DNA from: an uncultured Dehalococcoidia bacterium
GTDB taxonomy: Bacteria > Chloroflexota > Dehalococcoidia > Tepidiformales > Tepidiformaceae
Direction: 5' to 3'
NCBI GenBank assembly: GCA_937954195.1
Contig: CALFYR010000702.1
Span: 1 to 7,416, forward strand
Length of the DNA stretch: 7,416 nt
Part shown: positions 1 to 6,136 of the stretch, piece after piece
Numbering within the stretch: position 1 is the first letter of the stretch
How the letters are laid out: every line of letters begins with the position of its first letter
Notes under the pieces: model-generated
Databases searched by the model: none
The model's input: the letters and a program-made list of their open reading frames with translations, nothing else
What the model was told of the DNA's origin: nothing
Program-made: the position numbers and the translations under genes

Positions 1-1
1 C

Positions 2-55
2 CAGCCGGGGGACGTGATGGTGTTCGGGGACGTGGAGTTGGCCTGGGAGGGGTGA
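2..55 (+). CDS. 3' end of an unidentified gene
   Basis: The first bases read as an open frame of 17 codons ending in TGA at 53-55. The peptide is QPGDVMVFGDVELAWEG, a plausible folded-protein C-terminus of mixed hydrophobic and acidic residues, with G/C-rich third positions like the real genes nearby. The rest lies outside the window, so no family can be assigned. It would converge on the ABC-F gene, with 61 bp between the two stop codons. The call rests only on codon texture and a sensible gene end, so it could be chance. Confidence 0.45.
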   Translation, partial: QPGDVMVFGDVELAWEG

Positions 56-56
56 G

Positions 57-84
57 GCGATTTGCGATTGCCGATTTTCGATTT
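57..84. repeat. Four tandem heptamers, consensus NCGATTK
   Basis: Bases 57-63, 64-70, 71-77 and 78-84 read GCGATTT, GCGATTG, CCGATTT and TCGATTT, and a fifth partial unit (TCGG) follows at 85-88. The period is exactly 7 with no indels. The tract is much more AT-rich than its surroundings and fills most of the gap between two convergent genes. Possible explanations are replication slippage, a fragment of a dispersed heptamer repeat family, or a binding or termination site. The sequence does not distinguish them. Confidence 0.7.
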
Positions 85-116
85 TCGGTCCTTAGGAAGG
101 CAGCCTGCTCAACTCC

Positions 117-1862
117 TCAGCGCAGGAGGCGGCCGCCGCCGGGCTTGCGCGGGGAGCCCTTCGTCGCCGCGGCGAGCGGTTCTGGTGATTCTGGCGGGGG
201 TGCTGCATCGGGCCGGTGGCCGGCCTTCCGTTCGGCGTAGTAGCTGTAGCCGCCTTCGAAGACGCGCAGTTCGCCATCGCGAACTTCGAAGATGCGGTCG
301 GCCAGGCGGTCCAGCAGGTAGCGGTCGTGGGAGACGACGATGACGGTGCCGGGGAACTTCTCGAGGGCGTCTTCGAGGACTTCGGCGGCCGCGATATCGA
401 GATTGTTCGTCGGTTCGTCCAGGACGAGGCAGTTGGCGCCGAGCTGCATGAGCCGGGCGAGCTGGACGCGGCTCTTTTCGCCGCCGCTGAGGGTGCTGAT
501 TTTCTGCGTGGTGGCGTCGTAGGGCAGGAGGAAGCGCTGGAGCTGCGCGACGGCTTCGCCTTCGTACATCGCCTTCACTTCGCGGATGGCCTCGATGGGC
601 GTCTGGTTGAAGTTCAGCGTTTCGTGTTCCTGGGAGTAGTAGCCGGTCTTCACGCTGGGGCCGATCCAGACTTCGCCGGCATCGGGAGCGTGCTGGCCGA
701 GGATGAGCTTGAGCAGCACGCTCTTGCCGCCGCCGTTCGGGCCGACGATGCCGATGCGCTCGCCGTTCATGACGGTGGCGTTGCCATCGATGAGGATGAC
801 CTTTTCGCCGAACGACTTTTCGAGCCCGCGCAGCTCGACCGTCTTGGCGCCGCCGCGGTTGGCCGGGCGGAAGGCGAGGTGCATTTTGCGGCGTTCGAGC
901 ACGGGCCGTTCGACTTTGTCCATCGAATCGATCTGGCGCTGCTTGTTGCGCGCCTGCTTGATGTGGCGCTCATCGATGACGATGGACGCCCAGAGCTTGA
1001 AGCGCGCGATAGCCGCTTCGAGGCGTTCGATCTCCTTTTGCTGGGCCTGGAACTGCTGCTGCTGGCGGAGCAGCGCAAGTTCCTTCTGCGTCTGGTAGGA
1101 GGAGTAGTTGCCCTCCCAGCGCTTCAGGACGATGCCGTTTTCGCGCGACCAATCGAGTTCGACGATGACGTTGACCGTCTCATCCAACAGGTAGCGGTCG
1201 TGAGAGATGACAACGACGCAGCCGGGGAAGTCGCGGATGACGCGTTCGAGCAGGGCCTTACGTTCGAGGTCCAGGTGGTTGTCAGGTTCATCGAGGAGGA
1301 GCAGGTCGGGCTCGCTGAGCATGCAGCGGGCGATGCCGACGAGCTTGCGCTGGCCACCGGAGAGCAGCTCCATGGGGCGCTCCCACGCGTCTTCATCGAA
1401 CCCGAGGGAACGGAGGAGGGCTTCGGCGCGGTTGCGGATGGCGCCGCCGCCGGCCTTTTCGTACTGCTCGAGCAGGTCGGCGTGCAGGTGCATCACCCGG
1501 TCGAACTCGTCGGCGTTTTCCAGCACGGCGGGGTCGGCCATGCGGGCTTCGGCATCGTTCAATTCGTGTTCGAGGCGGGCGAGGTCGCCGCTGGCGGAAA
1601 GCAGCTCATCGAAGGCAGAGCGGCCGGGAGTACCGGCGAACTCCTGCGGGAGGTAGGCAGTGCGGGCGCCACGGCGGAAGGTGACGGTGCCGGCATCGGG
1701 CGGCTCAAGACCGGCGAGGATCTGCATGAGGGTGGATTTGCCCCACCCGCTGGGGCCGACGAGACCGATCTTCTCGCCGTCCTGGAGGGACCAGGAGACG
1801 TTTCGGAAGATGGTTCGCCCGCCGAAGACGCGGGAGACGCCTGCCAGGTCGGCGATGATCAT
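117..1862 (-). CDS. ABC-F family ATPase (translation-associated tandem ABC protein)
   Basis: This 581-residue protein has two ABC ATPase domains and no membrane segments. ABC-F proteins act in the cytoplasm on ribosomes, as translation factors (EttA, Uup) or antibiotic-protection factors. Domain 1 (about 1-235) shows Walker A GPSGWGKST at 36-44, Q-loop LPQE at 71-74, signature LSGGQ at 167-171, Walker B LLLLDEP at 187-193 and switch His221. Domain 2 (about 340-540) shows Walker A GPNGGGKS at 374-381, signature LSGGE at 458-462, DEPTNNLD at 482-489 and His512. A charged, Gln-rich helical linker (about 255-325) matches the family's interdomain linker. The inserted arm at about 90-138 is short, and a Pro/basic tail follows residue 547. 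Oddities are Walker A 1 with Ser and Trp in place of the usual Asn and small residue, and DEPDNHLD with Asp where Thr is usual. The ATG start gives the standard N-terminus; there is no clear Shine-Dalgarno sequence, though CACAAT lies 7 nt upstream. The subfamily is not assigned. Confidence 0.95.
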   Translation of the reverse strand: MIIADLAGVSRVFGGRTIFRNVSWSLQDGEKIGLVGPSGWGKSTLMQILAGLEPPDAGTVTFRRGARTAYLPQEFAGTPGRSAFDELLSASGDLARLEHELNDAEARMADPAVLENADEFDRVMHLHADLLEQYEKAGGGAIRNRAEALLRSLGFDEDAWERPMELLSGGQRKLVGIARCMLSEPDLLLLDEPDNHLDLERKALLERVIRDFPGCVVVISHDRYLLDETVNVIVELDWSRENGIVLKRWEGNYSSYQTQKELALLRQQQQFQAQQKEIERLEAAIARFKLWASIVIDERHIKQARNKQRQIDSMDKVERPVLERRKMHLAFRPANRGGAKTVELRGLEKSFGEKVILIDGNATVMNGERIGIVGPNGGGKSVLLKLILGQHAPDAGEVWIGPSVKTGYYSQEHETLNFNQTPIEAIREVKAMYEGEAVAQLQRFLLPYDATTQKISTLSGGEKSRVQLARLMQLGANCLVLDEPTNNLDIAAAEVLEDALEKFPGTVIVVSHDRYLLDRLADRIFEVRDGELRVFEGGYSYYAERKAGHRPDAAPPPESPEPLAAATKGSPRKPGGGRLLR

Positions 1863-1913
1863 CCGGGTATTGTGCCGGATGGAGGGGAGAGGGGAATCGG
1901 GCGAAAGGGTGAG

Positions 1914-3359
1914 TTACGGCGGAGCGGGCGCGAAGGACTCGAGGAGCTGCCATCTGTTCGTGAGGACGGATTCCACGAACACCGGCGTGTTCGGGGCCCC
2001 AGCATCGTCCAAGGAGAGGGTTTGCTGCCAGAAGAACTGGTTCACTCCGTCCAGAGGGGTGAACGTCTCTGCTCCCAGCCAGGTGGCGCCGCCGTCGGAG
2101 AGGAAGGCCCTGCGATGCCGTATCGGTTCCAGGTTTCCGTCCCGCCCGACGAAAACGCCCGCAAACTCTACTTCATCGTCCTTGAGGATGATGGTGGGCG
2201 GAAAGCTCCACGCAATGACGGTGTCATCCGGACGAGACGTGCTTCCGGTGACGCTGCCAACGATCTGCAAGAAGTCCGGAACCACGCCCGGGATACTGCC
2301 GATCGTGACAATGGCGCTATATCCCGGGAACACGGTTTCGGAGTTCGCGATTGAGAACGCGAGCGGCTCGCCATCGCCCGCGGGAAGGAGTTCGAAGTGC
2401 ATCTGGCCTGGAGCGCCGGGCACGGTGTTTGTGTTGCTGATGGTGCCGGTCAACCGCATGGTGGACTCGGTGTCCTGTTCGAGTTTGAGGTTGCCGAGCA
2501 CCATTGTGTTTTGCGGGGCGCCAGCGGCGTTGGCCACATAGGTCGTGTCGATCGCCAGGCCAAGGGCCGTCTTCGCGTGCGGCTCGCAACCGGCGAACGT
2601 ACCTTCGCCGGGCACGTTCGTTGTGCCGTTCGCGTTCACATCGAAGAGGGTGGGATTGAACTTCCCGAAGCTGGCGCGGCCATCGATGCAGCTGCCGACC
2701 ATCCAGAACTGGGCCGGTGCGACGAGCGGGTTACCTTGCTGCTCCAGTCGCCATGTCATTTGAGGTGTCGATGCGAGTTGCGTTGCATCGAACTCGGGGG
2801 AAGTGGCGTTGTTTCCGTTCCGATCGGCGGTTAGCAGGCGGGCGGCCTCCCGCAGGTCATCCCAGGATTGGAGCGCGAGGAAGTCCGAGATGGTGACAGT
2901 CTCGGCCGGGCCATCGTGCGGGACGTTCACGAAATAGAAGATGCGGCCACCGGGTTTGATGAGGCTCGGGATGCCGCGCAGGATAGCGTCGTAGCTCTCG
3001 CCATCGATGGTGACATCGGCGGCGAGCGGTGGCGGGGCAATGTCGAACGGGCAGGGGTTCACAACCTCAACGTACCCCGTCGCGACCTGAACTTCTTCGC
3101 GGAAAAGGCGCTGATTCTCCTGGATTTCCCACTCGCCCATGGCGTCCAGCCATTGTTCGACGGTGGCGAAGCAGCCGGGCTCGGGTGGGCCAGCATCGGA
3201 CGCCAACTGCGGCGTGAACACCACACTGTAGCCCTTTTGAGTCCAGGTCGACGGCGTTCCATGTTGCGCCGGCACCGAATCGTACGAAATCGTCAGACCA
3301 ATAAATGCGGTTACCAGGAAGGCGGCCCCCGCCTTCGACAGAGTCCAGAGCCTCAACAT
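1914..3359 (-). CDS. Exported protein of unknown function with predicted signal peptide
   Basis: This gene encodes 481 residues that I do not recognise. The N-terminus is a classic Sec signal: Arg3 and Lys9, a hydrophobic core at about 10-24, then a polar stretch with a plausible cleavage site after VPA (29-31). No lipobox is present, so the mature protein of about 450 residues should be released or periplasmic/cell-surface. It has four cysteines (63, 103, 224, 258), enough for two disulfides. The sequence is rich in alternating hydrophobic/Thr/Ser stretches and Gly-Asn-Pro turns, especially after about 265, which suggests beta-sandwich domains. Residues 96-148 (GYVEVVNP onward to a PGG-IFYFVN strand) faintly recall lamin-tail-like folds; this is weak. 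The ATG at 3359 was chosen because it gives the signal peptide and has GGAGGG 10 nt upstream; the same frame runs on upstream as a shadow inside the stress-protein gene. In the first 30 codons about 73% end in G/C, against about 93% in the antiporter, so codon use looks less extreme. It ends 51 bp before the ABC-F gene, so read-through is possible. Confidence 0.85.
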   Translation of the reverse strand: MLRLWTLSKAGAAFLVTAFIGLTISYDSVPAQHGTPSTWTQKGYSVVFTPQLASDAGPPEPGCFATVEQWLDAMGEWEIQENQRLFREEVQVATGYVEVVNPCPFDIAPPPLAADVTIDGESYDAILRGIPSLIKPGGRIFYFVNVPHDGPAETVTISDFLALQSWDDLREAARLLTADRNGNNATSPEFDATQLASTPQMTWRLEQQGNPLVAPAQFWMVGSCIDGRASFGKFNPTLFDVNANGTTNVPGEGTFAGCEPHAKTALGLAIDTTYVANAAGAPQNTMVLGNLKLEQDTESTMRLTGTISNTNTVPGAPGQMHFELLPAGDGEPLAFSIANSETVFPGYSAIVTIGSIPGVVPDFLQIVGSVTGSTSRPDDTVIAWSFPPTIILKDDEVEFAGVFVGRDGNLEPIRHRRAFLSDGGATWLGAETFTPLDGVNQFFWQQTLSLDDAGAPNTPVFVESVLTNRWQLLESFAPAPP

Positions 3360-3369
3360 GTCGCAGCGT

Positions 3370-3375
3370 CCCTCC
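3370..3375 (-). promoter_or_regulatory. Shine-Dalgarno of the exported-protein gene, inside a small hairpin
   Basis: GGAGGG on the minus strand lies 10 nt upstream of the ATG at 3359 and decides that start. Its GAGGG part can pair with CCCTC at 3386-3382, giving a 5-bp stem plus one possible G-U pair, so the site could be partly masked in the mRNA. Confidence 0.55.
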
Positions 3376-3390
3376 GTCCGAGAGGGCCGG

Positions 3391-3420
3391 ATTCTACCCA
3401 CGGTGCGAAGCGCATGACTA
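3391..3420 (-). promoter_or_regulatory. Probable promoter of the exported-protein gene
   Basis: On the minus strand, TAGTCA (3420-3415) and TAGAAT (3396-3391) are separated by 18 nt and resemble -35 and -10 boxes of the housekeeping sigma factor, matching consensus at 4/6 and 5/6. The -10 box ends 32 nt before the ATG. The extended word TAGAATCCG is repeated at the hydrolase promoter at the same distance from its start codon. Confidence 0.55.
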
Positions 3421-3436
3421 GCTCTTATGAGAGCTA
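3419..3436. repeat. Perfect 7-bp inverted repeat with a 4-nt loop
   Basis: TAGCTCT (3419-3425), TATG, then AGAGCTA (3430-3436) form an exact inverted repeat. It begins 8 nt beyond the stress-protein stop codon and overlaps the proposed -35 box of the exported-protein gene by two bases. It could be an operator, or a weak hairpin ending the antiporter/stress-protein transcript. There is no following T-run on either strand, so a classical intrinsic terminator is unlikely. Confidence 0.6.
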
Positions 3437-3444
3437 CTTCACAC

Positions 3445-4284
3445 TCAGCGGCGCGAGACGACGACCAGCGGGATGGGCGACTCCTCCAGGAGGCGGAGGG
3501 CCGTGCTGGCGCCCCAGAGCCGGTGCGATAGGCGGTGGCCGGAGGTGGCGAGCGCGAAGCAGCTGGCGCCGAGTTCGGTGGCCAGTTCCAGCACGCGGGG
3601 GAGCACACGGGCCCGGTCGCCGACGTGTTCGAACCGCCCCTCGATGGTGGCATCGCGGGGGGCGAGACGGCGGAGTGCATCGATCCGGCCAGTGAACCGG
3701 AGTTCGGCGAGGGGCGCCGGGAGGTCGAGCGGCTGGAGATGGACGACGACGATGCTGGCGGCCCCACCCGCGAGGACGCCGTGGAGCGAACGGGCGAGGG
3801 CTGCTCCGCCCACCGGTTCATCGGTGAGCCAGAGCATAGGGCCGCCAGTGTGGGGCTCGCCGGCGTTGGTGCCGGTGAGGAGCAGCGGCAGGGAGGAGTT
3901 TCGAAGGAGGTCGGTGGCTACGCCGCCAAGCGTGCGTCGCTGGAGGCCGCTGCCCCCGCGGGAACCGAGGGCGAGGAGTGCGGCGCCTTCTTCGGCGGCG
4001 CCCCGGCGAAGCGCTTCGGCGGGAGATTCTCCGCGTTCGGCCATGACGGTGACGAAGCGGGCACGGTGCTCCTTGAGCACAGGGGTGAGCGAGCGTTCCA
4101 GTTCGGCGGCGCGGCGGGCGGCGCGCATCCGGCCCTGGCCCGGCGAGATGGTTTCGTCGGCGGTGGGGTCCACGACGTGCAGGGCAACCAGGTCGTTGCC
4201 GAAGCCGGCGCCAAAGGCGGCTGCATGGCGGAACGCGGTGAGTGACCTGGGTGAGCCATCGATGCCGGTGGCGATTCGGACCAT
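3445..4284 (-). CDS. Universal stress protein, tandem UspA domains
   Basis: The product is 279 residues with two UspA-like alpha/beta domains and no signal peptide, so it is cytoplasmic. Domain 1 (about 1-140) starts with the typical strand and loop ATGIDGSPRS, with Asp9 at the usual nucleotide-contacting position, and keeps the G-2x-G-9x-G motif at Gly107, Gly110 and Gly120; the residue after Gly120 is Gly instead of the usual Ser/Thr. It ends in the typical LPLLLTG strand. Domain 2 (about 148-279) has the fold pattern and a final IPLVVVSRR strand, but its motif is degenerate (ATSG at 246-249, eight residues, then GAS), so it may not bind nucleotide. The family binds ATP or other nucleotides and modulates partner proteins or stress survival; no specific ligand can be inferred. 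The ATG follows the antiporter stop by only 10 nt, indicating co-transcription and probable coupled translation. The frame stays open upstream to 4353, but that part is antiporter coding sequence. Confidence 0.92.
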   Translation of the reverse strand: MVRIATGIDGSPRSLTAFRHAAAFGAGFGNDLVALHVVDPTADETISPGQGRMRAARRAAELERSLTPVLKEHRARFVTVMAERGESPAEALRRGAAEEGAALLALGSRGGSGLQRRTLGGVATDLLRNSSLPLLLTGTNAGEPHTGGPMLWLTDEPVGGAALARSLHGVLAGGAASIVVVHLQPLDLPAPLAELRFTGRIDALRRLAPRDATIEGRFEHVGDRARVLPRVLELATELGASCFALATSGHRLSHRLWGASTALRLLEESPIPLVVVSRR

Positions 4285-4291
4285 GGAGTTT

Positions 4292-4296
4292 TCCTT
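4292..4296 (-). promoter_or_regulatory. Shine-Dalgarno of the universal stress protein gene
   Basis: AAGGA on the minus strand lies 7 nt before the ATG at 4284 and overlaps the antiporter's TAA stop (4297-4295). A terminating ribosome would therefore sit over the next initiation site. This supports the 4284 start and translational coupling of the two genes. Confidence 0.75.
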
Positions 4297-5971
4297 ACAG
4301 CTCGTTGAGCGATGCAGCTCGAATCTTACGCAAGAGGAGCTCGGCCGGGGCATCGGCCATGCCGAAGCGTCGGAGCGTGTGGCGGCTCATTTCGAGGGCG
4401 AGCTCGAGTTCGCCCACGACGGCTTCATCGACACCGCGTTCTTCGAGGTAGCGGCGTTCGGCCTGGCTGTGCGTGCGGACGACGATGTCGATATCGGGGT
4501 TCATCTCGCGGGCGAGCTCGACGATACGGCGGGCTGCGGCGGCATCGGGGATGGCGACGATGATGACGCGGGCATCGCGGAGGCTCGCCCGTTCGAGGAG
4601 CACGGGGTTGGAGATGCTGCCCTGCAGGACCGGGATGCCCTGCGAGCGAAGGTCTTCGACGCGGCCGGCATCGGCTTCGATGACGACGACGTGGATGGCC
4701 TGCTGGCCGAGCGCTTCGAGGACGACGCGTCCCACGCGGCCGTAACCTGCGAGGATCGCGTGGCCGGTGAAACCGAGCGGCGGGACCACCTCCTCCACCA
4801 TCTCGGCCTGCGGGGGGAGCGGGAGGCGGCGTTCGACCATTCGGCCCAGCGGCTGGACCGCGGTGAGGATGATGGGCGCGAGGACGATGGAGATAGCGGC
4901 GCCCGCGAGCAACACGCCGAAGAGGTCGTCGGAAATCGCATCGAGTTCGATGCCGAGGCGGGCGAGGAGGAAGGAGAACTCGGCGGACTGACCAAGGGTT
5001 GCGCCCGTGAGCACGGCGGTGCGGCCGCGGTAACCAAAGCCAAGCGTGATTGCGCCGGAGAGGAGGCCTTTGAACGCGATAATGAGCAGCACGGCGACCC
5101 CGACGAGCCACCAGTTTTCGATGACCACATCGACATCGATGAGCATGCCGACCGAGACGAAGAAGAGGCCCGAGAAGAGATCGCGCAGGGGGCTGAGCGT
5201 GCCTGAGATCTCGTGGGAGACATCGGAGCGGCCGACGAGGATGCCGCCGACGAAGGCGCCGAGCGCCACGGAGATACCGAACACCTCGGCGAGGTAGGCG
5301 ACGCCGAGGGCAACGCCCGCGCCCGCGAGGGTCATGACTTCGCTGCTTTGCAGGCGGGAGATGGCGCCGAAGGCCATGGGAAGCACGAACAGGCCGACGG
5401 GCACGACGAGCGCGAGGAACGCACCGGCGAGCGCCAGTGCCTTCAGCAGGTCGAGCCCGAGAGTATCGGTCGAGCCTTCGGCGAGGGTGGTGAGGATGAC
5501 GACGAGGGCGACGGTGCTGAAATCCTGCACGGTGGACCAGGCGAGGCTGATGCGGCCGTGGATGGAATCGAGTTCGCCACGTTCGGAGAGGACCTTGGAA
5601 AGGACGGTGCTGGACGAGTTGGAAATGACCGCGCCGAAGAAGAGCGACTCCAGGCGGCCAAAGCCGACGGCGATACCGACCAGGTAGACCACGCCGATGG
5701 TGACCAGCACCTGTAACCCGCCACCGAAGACGGCCACCCCACCCACGCGCCGCAGGTCGCTGAAGGAGAGCTGGATGCCGATGACGAACATCAGGAGGAC
5801 GACGCCGATGTCGGCGAGTTGTTCAACCGCGGGAACATCGATGACGAAGCCGGGGGTGTTCGGGCCGATGACGAGCCCGGCGACGATGTAGCCCAGGACG
5901 AGCGACTGGCGCAGCAACGCCGCCCCGAGCGCACCGATGCCGGCGGCCCCGAGGGCGAATGCGAGCGTCAC
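4295..5971 (-). CDS. CPA2-family cation/proton antiporter with RCK (TrkA-N) domain, YbaL/KefB-like
   Basis: The product (558 residues from the GTG at 5971) is an inner-membrane monovalent-cation/proton antiporter, probably exchanging K+ or Na+ for H+. Residues 1-372 hold about 12-13 hydrophobic segments of the Na+/H+ exchanger fold. Family landmarks are GYIVAGLVIGPNTPGF (27-42), ADIGVVLLMFVIGIQLSFSDL (53-73), the Gln149-Asp150 pair in the transport core, and FFVSVGMLID (270-279). Gln-Asp at this site is typical of Kef/YbaL-type proteins, unlike the Asp-Asp of electrogenic antiporters. After a linker, residues 403-520 form a TrkA-N Rossmann domain with GYGRVG at 409-414 and an acidic strand end at VVIEAD (429-434), fitting NAD(H)-type nucleotide binding and gating. 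There is no full KefB-type glutathione evidence. The start is unusual: GTG 5971 is the only standard start after an upstream TAA, but has no adjacent Shine-Dalgarno. GGAGG lies at 6003-5999, correctly placed for CTG at 5992, which would add LEDTDLL and give 565 residues. It leads the unit with the stress-protein gene. Confidence 0.95.
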   Translation of the reverse strand: MTLAFALGAAGIGALGAALLRQSLVLGYIVAGLVIGPNTPGFVIDVPAVEQLADIGVVLLMFVIGIQLSFSDLRRVGGVAVFGGGLQVLVTIGVVYLVGIAVGFGRLESLFFGAVISNSSSTVLSKVLSERGELDSIHGRISLAWSTVQDFSTVALVVILTTLAEGSTDTLGLDLLKALALAGAFLALVVPVGLFVLPMAFGAISRLQSSEVMTLAGAGVALGVAYLAEVFGISVALGAFVGGILVGRSDVSHEISGTLSPLRDLFSGLFFVSVGMLIDVDVVIENWWLVGVAVLLIIAFKGLLSGAITLGFGYRGRTAVLTGATLGQSAEFSFLLARLGIELDAISDDLFGVLLAGAAISIVLAPIILTAVQPLGRMVERRLPLPPQAEMVEEVVPPLGFTGHAILAGYGRVGRVVLEALGQQAIHVVVIEADAGRVEDLRSQGIPVLQGSISNPVLLERASLRDARVIIVAIPDAAAARRIVELAREMNPDIDIVVRTHSQAERRYLEERGVDEAVVGELELALEMSRHTLRRFGMADAPAELLLRKIRAASLNEL

Positions 5972-5998
5972 GAGGAGGTCGGTGTCTTCCAGCAGGCA

Positions 5999-6003
5999 CC
6001 TCC
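5999..6003 (-). promoter_or_regulatory. Strong Shine-Dalgarno upstream of the antiporter, pointing to a CTG start
   Basis: GGAGG on the minus strand is followed by TGCCTG and then CTG at 5992-5990, a spacing of 6 nt. The distance to GTG at 5971 is 27 nt, too far for normal initiation. The frame is open from the TAA at 6050-6048 and contains no ATG, GTG or TTG before 5971. CTG 5995, 3 nt from the site, is a poorer alternative. Confidence 0.6.
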
Positions 6004-6029
6004 GGCGGCGAACGAAAAGAAGGGGGGCT

Positions 6030-6042
6030 GCGGGAGACCCGC
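6030..6042 (-). promoter_or_regulatory. Small GC hairpin in the antiporter leader
   Basis: GCGGG and CCCGC flank a 3-nt centre, forming a perfect 5-bp stem. If the antiporter is transcribed from the nearby extended -10 candidate, this hairpin sits at the extreme 5' end of the mRNA, where such stems can protect against decay. It is short enough to occur by chance in GC-rich DNA. Confidence 0.3.
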
Positions 6043-6048
6043 GTTCTT

Positions 6049-6057
6049 ACTTTACCA
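6049..6057 (-). promoter_or_regulatory. Candidate extended -10 promoter for the antiporter/stress-protein unit
   Basis: The minus strand reads TGG followed by TAAAGT, that is, a TGn element followed by a hexamer matching TATAAT at 4/6. No convincing -35 box lies 16-18 nt upstream. Transcription would begin near 6042, giving a leader of about 50 nt to the Shine-Dalgarno and likely start. It is the best candidate in this AT-richer part of the divergent gap. Confidence 0.35.
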
Positions 6058-6076
6058 GAAGCAGGGGCGTGGCCGT

Positions 6077-6105
6077 TTGCGGCGCTGCCCCGGGGTTCCT
6101 AGAAT
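6077..6105 (+). promoter_or_regulatory. Probable promoter of the serine hydrolase gene
   Basis: TTGCGG (6077-6082) and TAGAAT (6100-6105) are spaced 17 nt apart, matching -35 at 3/6 and -10 at 5/6. The predicted transcription start near 6112 gives a leader of about 25 nt. The word TAGAATCCG also occurs at the exported-protein promoter, again with 32 nt from the end of the -10 box to the ATG. AAGG at 6124-6127 is a modest Shine-Dalgarno 9 nt before the ATG. Confidence 0.55.
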
Positions 6106-6136
6106 CCGCCGGAATCTTCGCTCAAGGCTAACCTTC

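Noticed and set aside
113..128. CTCCT/AGGAG hairpin at the ABC-F stop codon as a terminator
   Set aside because: It has only 5 bp, a 6-nt loop and no T-run on either side, so it could easily be chance.
1869..1874. CACAAT-like -10 box and leaderless start for the ABC-F gene
   Set aside because: On the minus strand CACAAT lies only 7 nt upstream of the ATG region and matches consensus 4/6, but there is no credible -35 box; transcription from the upstream gene is equally possible.
216..2354. 712-codon plus-strand open frame
   Set aside because: It is antisense to the ABC-F gene and runs into the exported-protein gene. Its Val/Ala/Asp/Glu/Leu-rich product has no domain, as expected from the complement of a G/C-biased gene.
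3360..3821. Upstream extension of the exported-protein frame to an ATG at 3821
   Set aside because: It lies inside the stress-protein gene, is Ser/Pro/Arg-rich shadow sequence, and would remove the signal peptide from the N-terminus.
3473..5206. 577-codon plus-strand open frame
   Set aside because: It is antisense to the antiporter and stress-protein genes, which have clear family motifs; the product is compositionally biased.
5819..6136. Upstream extension of the hydrolase frame to an ATG at 5819
   Set aside because: It overlaps the antiporter coding region antisense; the ATG at 6137 has a promoter and a Shine-Dalgarno sequence.
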